DNA of 18,826 nt from contig MGXQ01000049.1 in assembly GCA_001801405.1 (NCBI GenBank), positions 1-18,826 of the forward strand, given 5' to 3'. Each line of letters begins with the position of its first letter. Positions within the stretch are counted from its first letter, which is position 1. The notes under the pieces were generated by a model. It had not been told where the DNA came from. It worked only from the letters and a program-made list of their open reading frames with translations, and ran no database searches. Of this stretch, positions 1 to 7,946 are shown one piece after another. This DNA comes from Gammaproteobacteria bacterium RIFCSPHIGHO2_02_FULL_42_13 (GTDB lineage Bacteria; Pseudomonadota; Gammaproteobacteria; UBA12402). Both the position numbers and the translations under genes were made by a program.

Positions 1-147
1 GCTCAAAAGGCATTAGAATTAAATGGCCAGGATCTTGGTGGACGTCCATTAAAGGTCAACATTGCCAAGCCAAGAGAGGCGGGTGGTGGTAGCCGTGGTG
101 GTCGCGGTGGTGATCGCGGTGATCGTGGAGGTCGTGATCGTTACTAA
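1..147 (+). CDS. RRM-type RNA-binding protein, 3' end only
   Basis: The last 48 codons of a gene that begins before the window, ending in TAA. The visible part starts inside the final helix of an RNA recognition motif (AQKALELNGQDLGGR), followed by the RNP-2-like closing strand PLKVNIAKPRE. It ends in a glycine/arginine tail with RGG-like repeats (GGSRGGRGGDRGDRGG) and a terminal Tyr. This is the layout of small bacterial RRM proteins of about 80-110 residues, in which a single RRM binds RNA and the basic Gly-rich tail adds non-specific affinity. Such proteins are often cold- or stress-responsive in cyanobacteria and proteobacteria, but regulation cannot be judged here because the promoter lies outside the window. 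The fold assignment is secure from the visible sequence; the RNA targets are unknown. Confidence 0.85.
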   Translation, partial: AQKALELNGQDLGGRPLKVNIAKPREAGGGSRGGRGGDRGDRGGRDRY

Positions 148-169
148 TCGATAAGGTCTTTAGATCTTT

Positions 170-201
170 AAAAAGCCTCGCTTCACGCGGGGCTTTTTTT
201 T
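170..201. terminator. Two-way intrinsic terminator between the RRM gene and korB
   Basis: An 8-bp GC-rich stem (174-181 with 187-194, one G-T pair) closes a TTCAC loop. On the plus strand it is followed by eight T (194-201). On the minus strand the A run at 170-174 gives a five-T tail. It lies between two convergent genes, 23 bases after the RRM stop codon and 15 bases past the korB stop, so it probably ends both transcripts; it is stronger for the plus strand. Confidence 0.85.
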
Positions 202-215
202 ATCGACGCGAAAAC

Positions 216-977
216 TTAATCAATGTGATTTTTATAAATAATTCCCAGCGCTAGATTATGTTCATCAATCGCAATTTGAAATGCTTTTTCTCTATCATAT
301 GGATTGTAATCATTTGGCAGATCATAAGTGTGTTCTTGAAACCATTGATAGGTATTCACCTTGTTAAACACAACGCAGGGCTGAAAAACATCAATTAATG
401 CATAACCTTCATGTTGAATGGCTGTTTTTAATAAATTTTTTAATTGATTGATATTTAAAGAAAATGATCGCGCAACAAATGATGCATTTTGTGCGATTGC
501 GATTGCGATAGGATTGAGCGGCATATCAGTGACGGATTGAATAGGGCTTTTGAATCCGATCTGGCTGGTCGGGGAGGCCTGTCCTTTGGTGAGGCCGTAT
601 ACCATATTGTTATGCACGATATGTGTGAGATTGGGATTTCGCCGAATGGCATGTAGAAAATGATTTCCACCTTCACCATACATATCGCCATCACCGCCCT
701 CGGCAATGACAACGAGCTCGGGGTTTGCTAGTTTAATTCCGGTAGCCACGGGTAGTGCGCGCCCGTGTAATCCATTAAACATATTTACATTAAAATATTG
801 AGGTGTTTTGGCCGCTTGTCCAATACCGCTCACGACGACCGCTTGTTGTGGACTGATGTTTAGTTCCTCAAGCGCTAATTTCATGGCGCGCAAAATTTGA
901 AAATTGCCGCAGCCCGGGCACCAGGCAATATCAGGTTTGTTTTTGTCATAACGTGTGAGTGCTATATTATTTTTCAT
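216..977 (-). CDS. korB: 2-oxoacid:ferredoxin oxidoreductase, beta (ThDP-binding) subunit
   Basis: Catalytic beta subunit (253 aa) of a cytosolic CoA-dependent 2-oxoacid:ferredoxin oxidoreductase, which decarboxylates a 2-oxoacid such as 2-oxoglutarate to the acyl-CoA and passes electrons to ferredoxin. Visible are the N-terminal cluster motif WCPGCG (C20, C23), the thiamine diphosphate/Mg motif GGDGD (94-98) with the matching N123-N124, the family block VYGLTKGQASPTS (126-138), and a late cysteine, C201, in QPCVVFNKVNTYQW. Many KorB proteins have a further cluster cysteine in a GIGC motif; here the same spot reads GIGQ (Q54), as I recall from homologues in anaerobic bacteria. Its ATG overlaps the end of korA by 11 bases and has no clear Shine-Dalgarno sequence, so translation is probably coupled. 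The substrate (2-oxoglutarate, pyruvate or a branched 2-oxoacid) cannot be fixed from sequence alone. Confidence 0.88.
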   Translation of the reverse strand: MKNNIALTRYDKNKPDIAWCPGCGNFQILRAMKLALEELNISPQQAVVVSGIGQAAKTPQYFNVNMFNGLHGRALPVATGIKLANPELVVIAEGGDGDMYGEGGNHFLHAIRRNPNLTHIVHNNMVYGLTKGQASPTSQIGFKSPIQSVTDMPLNPIAIAIAQNASFVARSFSLNINQLKNLLKTAIQHEGYALIDVFQPCVVFNKVNTYQWFQEHTYDLPNDYNPYDREKAFQIAIDEHNLALGIIYKNHID

Positions 978-2664
978 TAGAAATATGCTGTAATTGCCGA
1001 GTTAAGCCTTCAACAGAAAAGGGTGATCCGTCATATTGCAAAATCAAATGATCTGATCTGACATTAAATTCACGGTGCAGTAAGCTGTCAAATTGTCCGC
1101 TACTGTTATTTTCGACCATAATAATTTTGTGCGCCTGATGGAGATACTTTTTTGCTTCCGGATGTAGGGGATAGAGTTGAGCAAAATGCAGCATGGCAAA
1201 GGAAGTAGTGTTTAGCTGTTGAAGTGTTTCTTGAACGACACCATAGTTTGATCCCCAACAAACAACGAGGAACGTAAAATTTTCTGAACCAATAAATGTG
1301 GGTGCATACGCGTATTTTTTTATTGATTCTAATTTTTTTAGTCGTTTGTTTTGCATAGTAATACGTGTTTTTTTGTCTTCTGCAATATACCCAGTTTCGT
1401 TATGCTCATCGCTATCGACACAGACGATGCCATCGCCATAATTTGGAATGCCGCGTGGAGATATGCCATCTTCAGTTAATTGGTATCGCTGGTAACAGGA
1501 ATCTGTTTTAATGATATGCGTTTCGATTTTTTGCGTTAAATCAAAAACATCTGTGCAGTAAAGGGAGTCTAGAAAAAATTGATCTGCTAAAATAAAGACA
1601 GGTACTTGAAATTTATCAGCTAGGTTAAATGCTTTTTGTGTTAATTGAAATGCTTCTTGTGGTGTGCCAGGTGCCAATATAATACGAGGGAACTCGCCGT
1701 GTCCGGCGTATAGTACTAAATTAAGATCGCTTTGTTCAGTGCGTGTTGGCAATCCTGTGGCAGGTCCGGGACGTTGACCAATGAGGACAACAAGTGGCGT
1801 TTCAATCATGCCGGCCAAGCTGATTGTTTCGCACATTAATGCAAACCCGCCTCCCGCCGTTGTGATCATCGCTCTTGCGCCAGCATACCAAGCACCTAGC
1901 GCCATATTGGCTGCGCTAATTTCATCTTCTACTTGTTCGATAATAATAGGTCTATCGCGTGCCGCTTTAGCCATATGGGTGAAGACACTGGTGCCTGGTG
2001 ACATTGGGTAGGCGGTCACGAAATTGCAGCCACCCGATATGGCGCCGGCGGCAATTGCTTCTGCCCCGGAGATCAAGTGATCTTGTTTTGCAGTAGTCGC
2101 GATGAGTTTATATTTAGTTAGCTTTTTTTCCTCGCATAATTTGTCAGTTAGTTGGTAACCATATTCAATGGATTGCTGGTTTTGGTTTGCAGTTGCTTTA
2201 GAAAAATATTTTTTTATTTCAGGGATGTAGTGTGTTGGAGAAATCGCAAATAATGATAGTACAATGCCGATCACAATGCTGTTAGGAATTGTTTTTTCAT
2301 TACCATTTTGCACATTATCTAATAGTGGAATTTGGATAAGGGAATGTTTTTCCGCAATGAGTGAGTGATCGGCGATGATCGTTGTATTTTTTGTAATACG
2401 GTCGCATAAATGGTCGATATTAAATCGATTCATTGAAATCAATAAATCGATGCGTTCAACAAAAGCCAATACAGGGGAGGTTGAGACATGTATTTCAACA
2501 GAATTGTTGCCGCCGCGAATTCTTGACATGTATTCAGATGTAGAGAAAACATAAAATCCTGTGTGTTGTAATAACAATGGCGCCAAGAACAATTCTATTG
2601 TTTTCAGTCCTTGACCTGCTGCGCCATGGATGACGATGGAAATATCTTTTATTTTTTTTTGCAT
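967..2664 (-). CDS. korA: 2-oxoacid:ferredoxin oxidoreductase, fused gamma-alpha subunit
   Basis: This 565-aa protein joins two parts of the oxidoreductase in one chain. Residues about 8-185 form the gamma domain, with the glycine-rich GAAGQGLKT (14-22) and EYMSRIRGGNNSVEI. Residues about 197-395 form the alpha pyrimidine-binding domain, with TAYPMSPGTS (217-226), EQVEDEISAANMALGA (243-258, containing the expected thiamine-activating Glu) and TTAGGGFALM. A transketolase-C-like domain follows (about 450-565). No ferredoxin-type CxxCxxC domain is present, so the cluster must sit in KorB and the electron acceptor is a separate protein. It partners KorB to give the two-gene KorAB type. The ATG at 2664 lacks a strong ribosome-binding site, but a good promoter lies about 40 bases upstream. 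Members are annotated as either 2-oxoglutarate or general 2-oxoacid enzymes; family is certain, substrate is not. Confidence 0.88.
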   Translation of the reverse strand: MQKKIKDISIVIHGAAGQGLKTIELFLAPLLLQHTGFYVFSTSEYMSRIRGGNNSVEIHVSTSPVLAFVERIDLLISMNRFNIDHLCDRITKNTTIIADHSLIAEKHSLIQIPLLDNVQNGNEKTIPNSIVIGIVLSLFAISPTHYIPEIKKYFSKATANQNQQSIEYGYQLTDKLCEEKKLTKYKLIATTAKQDHLISGAEAIAAGAISGGCNFVTAYPMSPGTSVFTHMAKAARDRPIIIEQVEDEISAANMALGAWYAGARAMITTAGGGFALMCETISLAGMIETPLVVLIGQRPGPATGLPTRTEQSDLNLVLYAGHGEFPRIILAPGTPQEAFQLTQKAFNLADKFQVPVFILADQFFLDSLYCTDVFDLTQKIETHIIKTDSCYQRYQLTEDGISPRGIPNYGDGIVCVDSDEHNETGYIAEDKKTRITMQNKRLKKLESIKKYAYAPTFIGSENFTFLVVCWGSNYGVVQETLQQLNTTSFAMLHFAQLYPLHPEAKKYLHQAHKIIMVENNSSGQFDSLLHREFNVRSDHLILQYDGSPFSVEGLTRQLQHISNEK

Positions 2665-2706
2665 GGAAAAAACAATTAACGCCTACTTTTATTAATAGTA
2701 CTAATA

Positions 2707-2715
2707 TGGTATTAT
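2707..2715 (+). promoter_or_regulatory. Predicted suf operon promoter (extended -10)
   Basis: TGG followed by TATTAT forms an extended -10 element on the plus strand, about 47 bases before the sufB start. No good -35 is seen, as expected for this promoter class or for one that relies on an activator. The AT-rich flank contains only an imperfect AATA...TATT dyad; no clear IscR, Fur or SufR site can be named. Confidence 0.4.
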
Positions 2716-2738
2716 ATTCATATTTTTCATAAACGCAA
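2711..2738 (-). promoter_or_regulatory. Predicted korAB promoter
   Basis: On the minus strand, TTGCGT (2738-2733) and a perfect TATAAT (2716-2711) are 16 bases apart, a good sigma-70 match. The start would fall near 2704, giving a leader of about 40 bases. The -10 covers the same bases as the predicted sufB -10 on the other strand. Confidence 0.6.
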
Positions 2739-2761
2739 TAAAATACCAGGGTGGGTTTAAT

Positions 2762-4204
2762 TTGAGCAATACACTATTAAAGAAAATGACTCGTCAAGCT
2801 TACCCACTTGGTTTTACGACCGCGGTGGAGTCCGATACGGTGAGGGCTGGTTTAGACGAAGAGGTGATTCGTTTAATTTCGCGGAAAAAAAATGAACCAT
2901 CATTTTTACTGACATGGCGGTTGAATGCCTATCGCCATTGGCAAACAATGCATGAGCCAAGTTGGTCGAATTTGAAGTTAAACCCCATTGATTATCAAGC
3001 GATTAGCTATTATTCTGCGCCAAAATCTAAAACGGATGGTCCCAAAACATTACAGGACATCGATCCCGAAATTCTTCGAGCCTATAATAAATTAGGTATA
3101 TCGTTAGAAGAACAAAAGCACTTGTCGGGTGTCGCGGTCGATGCAGTATTCGATAGTGTATCAGTGTGGACAACCTGCAAAGAAATACTGAATGAAGTAG
3201 GCGTGATTTTTTGTCCTTTTTCTGAGGCGGTTTTGCAATATCCAGATCTGATTAAAAAATATTTAGGCTCGGTTGTTCCCTATCGAGATAATTTTTTTGC
3301 CGCATTGAATTCTGCTGTCTTTAGCGATGGTTCGTTTGTCTATATTCCAAAGGGGGTGGCTTGCCCCATCGAATTATCGACTTATTTTCGTATGAATGCG
3401 GCGAATACGGGGCAATTTGAGCGTACGTTGATTATTGCTGAGTCTGGTTCTTCGGTGAGTTATTTGGAAGGGTGTAGTGCGCCTATGCGTGATAATCATC
3501 AGTTACATGCCGCAGTGGTTGAATTGATTGCGCTGGATGACGCGGAAATTAAGTATGCTACGGTACAAAATTGGTATCCAGGTGATGAAAAAGGAGAGGG
3601 GGGTGTTTATAACTTGGTGACCAAGCGTGGAATATGCCGTGGTAAAAATTCAAAAATTTCTTGGACACAAATTGAAACGGGCTCTGCCATTACCTGGAAA
3701 TATCCCAGCGTTATTTTAAAGGGTGATAATTCTGTTGGGGAATTTTATTCCGTTGCGTTGACGAATAACTATCAGCAGGCTGACACCGGAACCAAAATGA
3801 TTCATATCGGGAAAAACACGAAAAGCACGATTATTTCAAAAGGTATTTCCGCAGGTTTTGCGCAGAATAGTTATCGTGGGTTAGTACGTGTTGCACCGCA
3901 GGCAAGCCATGCGCGAAATTATTCACAATGCGATTCTTTGTTATTGAGTGACCATTGTGGCGCACATACCTTTCCCTATATTGAGGTGCGTAATTCTAGC
4001 GCTAAAGTTGAGCATGAGGCATCGACCTCAACGATTAGCGACGAACAGATGTTTTACTTTCAGCAACGCGGAATTGATACGGAAAATGCTATTTCAATGA
4101 TTGTGAATGGATTTTGTAAAACGGTATTTAGCAAGCTCCCAATGGAATTTGCAGTTGAAGCAGAAAAGCTTTTAGAGTTAAGTTTAGAAGGATGTCAGGG
4201 TTGA
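2762..4204 (+). CDS. sufB: Fe-S cluster scaffold complex subunit SufB
   Basis: Core subunit of the cytosolic SufBC2D scaffold on which Fe-S clusters are built. The 480 residues match E. coli SufB by eye, including the N-terminal RLISRKKNEPSF region, SYYSAP (82-87), NFFAALNSAV, STYFRMNA, GQFERT and the beta-helix core TWKYPSVILKGDNSVGEFYS. C390 (in NYSQCDSLL) is at the place of the E. coli cluster-assembly cysteine (C405), and VEHEAS keeps the conserved Glu. I chose the TTG at 2762 because AGGGTGG lies seven bases upstream; the alternative is the ATG at 2786, which has only a weak AAAGAA before it. It is the first gene of the operon and ends 14 bases before the sufC start. The insert that carries CxxC in E. 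coli SufB (around residue 90) is shorter here and lacks those cysteines. Confidence 0.95.
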   Translation: MSNTLLKKMTRQAYPLGFTTAVESDTVRAGLDEEVIRLISRKKNEPSFLLTWRLNAYRHWQTMHEPSWSNLKLNPIDYQAISYYSAPKSKTDGPKTLQDIDPEILRAYNKLGISLEEQKHLSGVAVDAVFDSVSVWTTCKEILNEVGVIFCPFSEAVLQYPDLIKKYLGSVVPYRDNFFAALNSAVFSDGSFVYIPKGVACPIELSTYFRMNAANTGQFERTLIIAESGSSVSYLEGCSAPMRDNHQLHAAVVELIALDDAEIKYATVQNWYPGDEKGEGGVYNLVTKRGICRGKNSKISWTQIETGSAITWKYPSVILKGDNSVGEFYSVALTNNYQQADTGTKMIHIGKNTKSTIISKGISAGFAQNSYRGLVRVAPQASHARNYSQCDSLLLSDHCGAHTFPYIEVRNSSAKVEHEASTSTISDEQMFYFQQRGIDTENAISMIVNGFCKTVFSKLPMEFAVEAEKLLELSLEGCQG

Positions 4205-4218
4205 TGAGTGGAGATAAT

Positions 4219-4971
4219 ATGTTAGAGATAAAAAACTTACATGCATCGGTGCAAAAAAAATCGATTTTAAAAGGGGTAAACTTAACCATTAAACCTGGTG
4301 AAATACATGTGTTGATGGGGCCAAATGGCTCCGGTAAAACAACATTAGGGAAAGTATTGGCCGGCTCACCTAATTACATTGTTTCTAAGGGCCAGGTTTT
4401 ATTTAATCATCATGATTTATTGATGCTTAGTCCGGAAGAGCGTGCGCGACGCGGTTTGTTTTTGGGATTTCAATATCCGGTGGAAATTTCTGGCGTGAGT
4501 AATATTTATTTTTTAAAAGCCGCATTGAATATATTACGTGCACAACAAGGATTGAAGGCGCTTGATGCATTAGACTTCAAAGCTTTAATTCAAAAAAAAT
4601 TAGAAATATTAGAGATGGATGAATCATTTTTATATCGATCAATTAATGAAGGGTTTTCGGGGGGTGAGAAAAAACGCAATGAAATTCTGCAACTGTTGAT
4701 TTTCAATCCAACGTTAGCAGTGTTGGATGAAACCGATTCAGGGCTGGATATTGATTCATTAAAACATGTTGCGGAAGGGATTAATCAGTTTCATCACAAA
4801 GATAATGGGCTGCTATTGATTACGCATTATCAGCGATTATTGAATTATGTTCGACCGGATTATGTGCATTTGTTTCATGATGGAAAGATTAAAAAATCGG
4901 GGGATTATCGACTGGTGAGCCATCTTGAAAAATTGGGTTACGAAAAAGCATTGACACGGGAGTTGGCATGA
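4219..4971 (+). CDS. sufC: Fe-S assembly ATPase SufC
   Basis: The ABC-type ATPase of the SufBC2D complex, soluble and not a transporter; its ATP-driven dimerisation reshapes SufB-SufD during cluster assembly. The 250 residues show Walker A GPNGSGKT (34-41), a Q-loop at FQYPVEISGVSN (84-95), the signature FSGGEKKRNE (146-155), Walker B LAVLDETDSGLD (167-178) and the switch His in ITHYQR (H203). The reading frame opens earlier (4192, inside sufB), but the ATG at 4219 is preferred because GGAGA stands five bases before it and the protein then begins like E. coli SufC (MLSIKDLHVSV). Its stop overlaps the sufD start (ATGA at 4968-4971), so the two are translationally coupled. Confidence 0.95.
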   Translation: MLEIKNLHASVQKKSILKGVNLTIKPGEIHVLMGPNGSGKTTLGKVLAGSPNYIVSKGQVLFNHHDLLMLSPEERARRGLFLGFQYPVEISGVSNIYFLKAALNILRAQQGLKALDALDFKALIQKKLEILEMDESFLYRSINEGFSGGEKKRNEILQLLIFNPTLAVLDETDSGLDIDSLKHVAEGINQFHHKDNGLLLITHYQRLLNYVRPDYVHLFHDGKIKKSGDYRLVSHLEKLGYEKALTRELA

Positions 4972-6272
4972 ATTTTTCTGATGTTGAGTTTTGGAAACAA
5001 GCATTTACATGGCGCTCATCTGTATTAGACGGAAATGAGCCAACTTGGTTAAGTAAAATTCGAAAACTTGCCTTTTTAAACTTTTTGAAACAGGGGTTGC
5101 CACATAAAAAACTAGAAGATTGGAAATATAATGATCTGAACAAGTTGCTCTTGCGTGATATCTGTCTTACTGGGGCTGAACGAGAGGGGGCGTTGTCTGT
5201 TCTGGATCGTCCGAATTATGTTAATTCTAATTGCCTTGTTTTTGTAAATGGCCGGTATTGTCCAGAATTATCTTTGCGTAATGAGTTTTCTGCTAATATA
5301 AATGTTTATTCATTTTCTGAAGCGTTAAAAATAATTCCTAGCTTAATGAAGTTCCTATTTTTTAAAAAAACATATCAAACGAAGCAAGCATTTACTTCTT
5401 TAAATACGGCATTTGCTCGGGAAGGTTATGTTTTGCATATTTCGCGAGAAGTGCAGTTGAATTTGCCTATTTATATTTTATTTATAGGGGATCATGTAAA
5501 TAACAATAGTTTGATGTACACACATAATTTTATTCTTCTTGAAAAGGGAGCGAAAGCAACTGTTGTGGAGCATTTTTATGACGATGCATCCGAGCCTTAT
5601 ATGCATAGTAATTTCACGGAGATGTATTTGTTGGATAACGCAGTGCTGACGCATTATCACTTGGGTGATGCGTCATTAGCGTCATGTCATCTTGCCGATT
5701 GGCATGTTTCGCAAGGGAAGAATAGCGTGTTCCGATCTTTTTCTTGTGCCTTGGGCAGCGATTTTTCTCGTCATGATTTGCATGTTCAGCTGGATGCATC
5801 GGGTGCGCAATGCGATTTAAGTGGTCTTTATCACGTGAAACAGACGCAGGAATTGGATTATCATACGTCCATTAATCATGTCAAGCCAAATTGCAAAAGT
5901 CATGAGTATTACAAAGGTATTTTGAATGATTCGGGACATGGCATTTTTAATGGGAAAGTAACGGTGTATCCAAATGCGCAGAAAAGCCAGACCAGCCAAC
6001 TAAATAAGAATATATTGCTTTCTGATCGCGCTGAAATTGACACTAAACCAGAATTAAAAATTTATGCAGATGACGTTAAGTGTACACATGGTGCGACGGT
6101 TGGACAACTATCGGAAGATGAACTGTTTTATTTACGTGCACGGGGTATAGGCGAGGATGTCGCCCGTCGATTTTTGTTAAAAGCATTTATCAGCGATATT
6201 GTCGATACGATTGATATTGCAGCCTTTCGGGATTATATGTTGAATCGAATGATGCGCGCCTTGGAGGTATAA
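4968..6272 (+). CDS. sufD: Fe-S assembly protein SufD
   Basis: SufD is the SufB paralogue that completes the SufBC2D scaffold; in E. coli the cluster is thought to form at the SufB-SufD interface. The 434 residues (E. coli 423) show the SufD N-terminal helix region with LEDWKYNDLNKLL (49-61), a central beta-helix (about 160-360) and the well-kept C-terminal block DVKCTHGATVGQLSEDELFY (369-388), in which C372 and H374 match the conserved Cys and interface His of the family. RARGIGEDVARRFLLKAF follows, as expected. The N-terminal half is much less conserved than the C-terminal half, which is usual. The gene overlaps sufC by four bases and ends one base before sufS. Confidence 0.94.
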   Translation: MNFSDVEFWKQAFTWRSSVLDGNEPTWLSKIRKLAFLNFLKQGLPHKKLEDWKYNDLNKLLLRDICLTGAEREGALSVLDRPNYVNSNCLVFVNGRYCPELSLRNEFSANINVYSFSEALKIIPSLMKFLFFKKTYQTKQAFTSLNTAFAREGYVLHISREVQLNLPIYILFIGDHVNNNSLMYTHNFILLEKGAKATVVEHFYDDASEPYMHSNFTEMYLLDNAVLTHYHLGDASLASCHLADWHVSQGKNSVFRSFSCALGSDFSRHDLHVQLDASGAQCDLSGLYHVKQTQELDYHTSINHVKPNCKSHEYYKGILNDSGHGIFNGKVTVYPNAQKSQTSQLNKNILLSDRAEIDTKPELKIYADDVKCTHGATVGQLSEDELFYLRARGIGEDVARRFLLKAFISDIVDTIDIAAFRDYMLNRMMRALEV

Positions 6273-6273
6273 T

Positions 6274-7512
6274 ATGGAAATGAAGCCCAATGCGATAGAT
6301 CTTGTTCGAGACGATTTTCCTATTTTAAAAACCAGTAATCGTAACCGGCCGTTGGTGTATTTTGATAATGCGGCGACAACTCAAATTCCCTCTCAAGTGA
6401 TCAAGGCGATGACAGATTATTATATCTACCATAACGCAAACATTCATCGTGGGGTGTATGAGCTCAGTGAGCGCTCAACGCTATTGTACGAAGGCGTGCG
6501 TAAAAAAGTTCAGAATTTTATTCATGCTAAGTCAGATAAGGAAATTATTTTTGTTAGAGGAACCACGGAGGCAATTAATTTAGTTGCGCACAGTTTTGTA
6601 CGGCAACAATTGAAACCGGGTGATGAGATTATTGTTTCTGAGATGGAACATCACTCCAACATTGTGCCGTGGCAATTGTTATGCCAAGAGACAGGTGCGT
6701 TGTTGCGTGTTATTCCGGTGACGAATATAGGCGAGCTCGCTATAGATGAATATGAAAAGTTGTTAAACGCACGTACAAAATTCGTTGCGATAATGCATGT
6801 TTCTAATGTATTAGGCACCATCAATCCGATTAAACAAATGATCACATTAGCGCATGCGCATCATGCGACAATTTTAATAGATGGCGCACAAGCTATTGCG
6901 CATTTATCTGTGAACGTGCAAGACTTAGATGCCGATTTTTACGTTTTTTCTGGACATAAAATGTATGCACCAACCGGTATCGGGGTCTTATATGGTAAAA
7001 AGAAGTGCTTAAGTAAAATGACGCCATATCAAGGCGGCGGGGATATGATTGAAAAAGTTTCTTTTTATGCGCTTCCGGTGTTTGCTGATTTCCCAGCTAA
7101 ATTTGAAGCGGGCACGCCTAATATTGCTGGCGTGGTTGGATTGGGTGCGGCCATTGATTATTTAATGCAAGTAGATCTCAGTTTGTTGCGAGCGCATGAA
7201 AATAAACTAGTAGATTACGCACTGAGTCGATTGATTAATATGTCCTATGTTCGTTTGATTGGGCAGTCAGATACAAGAATTTCGATTATTTCATTTGTTG
7301 TTGATAGGGTACATGCGCATGATGTGGCGAGTATTTTGGATGTAAATGGTATTTGTATTCGGGCGGGGCATCATTGTGCGATGCCGTTGATGGAACGATT
7401 TAACGTGCCCGCAACGGCCAGAGTGTCGTTTTCTTTTTATAATACATTTTCTGAAATTGATCATTTTTTATTGGTATTAGAACAGATTAGGAAAATGTTT
7501 TTATGTGTTTAG
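6274..7512 (+). CDS. sufS: Group II cysteine desulfurase SufS
   Basis: PLP-dependent enzyme that removes sulfur from cysteine and holds it as a persulfide for Fe-S assembly. The 412 residues show YFDNAATTQIP (29-39), the PLP pocket EMEHHSNIVPW (123-133), VSNVLGTINP, LIDGAQAIAH (201-210), the Schiff-base Lys in SGHKMYAPTGIGVLYG (K229) and the catalytic Cys in IRAGHHCAMPLM (C368), which is the SufS/group II signature. A strong GGAGG lies six bases before the ATG. The gene starts one base after sufD and overlaps sufU by ten bases, so the desulfurase and its sulfur acceptor are made together. No sufE is seen here; sulfur handoff to the SufU encoded next is the likely route. Confidence 0.96.
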   Translation: MEMKPNAIDLVRDDFPILKTSNRNRPLVYFDNAATTQIPSQVIKAMTDYYIYHNANIHRGVYELSERSTLLYEGVRKKVQNFIHAKSDKEIIFVRGTTEAINLVAHSFVRQQLKPGDEIIVSEMEHHSNIVPWQLLCQETGALLRVIPVTNIGELAIDEYEKLLNARTKFVAIMHVSNVLGTINPIKQMITLAHAHHATILIDGAQAIAHLSVNVQDLDADFYVFSGHKMYAPTGIGVLYGKKKCLSKMTPYQGGGDMIEKVSFYALPVFADFPAKFEAGTPNIAGVVGLGAAIDYLMQVDLSLLRAHENKLVDYALSRLINMSYVRLIGQSDTRISIISFVVDRVHAHDVASILDVNGICIRAGHHCAMPLMERFNVPATARVSFSFYNTFSEIDHFLLVLEQIRKMFLCV

Positions 7513-7946
7513 ATCTACAAGCGCTCTATCAAGAAATTATTCTTGATCATAATCGTCACCCCAGTAATTTTAAAAAACTTGATCAGGCGAATTATGTTTT
7601 AGAGGGTTATAATCCGTTATGCGGTGATAAAATTATTCTCTATTTATCCTTGCACAATAATCTTATTCAAGATATTGGCTTTCAGGGGGAAGGATGTGCG
7701 ATTTTTACGGCATCTGCATCTTTAATGACGGAAGCAGTTAAAGGAAAAACGGTAGAGGAGGCGAGGAAAATTTTTAAATTATTTCACGATGGTATGACGA
7801 CTTCTAAAGATAATCATATTCCGTTCGATAAATTATCTGTTTTGTCCAATGTTAAAAAGTTTCCCATGCGAGTAAAATGTGCGACATTGGCGTGGCATGT
7901 ATTGAAGACCATGATTGATCCGGTCAGCGATGACTTGGACAAATAA
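7503..7946 (+). CDS. sufU: SufU-type sulfur acceptor / IscU-like protein
   Basis: A 147-residue NifU-N/IscU-fold protein. The three ligand cysteines and the Asp are present: NPLCGD (C40, D42), GEGCAIFTASAS (C65) and VKCATLAW (C126). The gap between the second and third cysteine is 61 residues, as in Bacillus SufU (about 62) and unlike IscU (about 43), so this is the SufU subfamily. Bacillus SufU is a zinc protein that takes persulfide from SufS through ligand swapping rather than acting as a cluster scaffold; the same role is inferred here since no SufE is encoded nearby. The ATG at 7503 overlaps the end of sufS, with a weak AGGA eleven bases upstream. It is the last gene of the visible suf operon: no sufA, sufT or iscR follows. 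The gene symbol could equally be given as iscU-like. Confidence 0.9.
   Translation: MCLDLQALYQEIILDHNRHPSNFKKLDQANYVLEGYNPLCGDKIILYLSLHNNLIQDIGFQGEGCAIFTASASLMTEAVKGKTVEEARKIFKLFHDGMTTSKDNHIPFDKLSVLSNVKKFPMRVKCATLAWHVLKTMIDPVSDDLDK

Noticed and set aside
2691..2720. Possible IscR or Fur operator in the korA-sufB gap
   Set aside because: Only an imperfect AATA...TATT dyad is present, which is expected by chance in AT-rich DNA; it fits neither known consensus well enough.
4192..4218. Earlier in-frame ATG starts for sufC
   Set aside because: They lie inside or at the edge of sufB and lack a ribosome-binding site; the ATG at 4219 has GGAGA and the correct family N-terminus.
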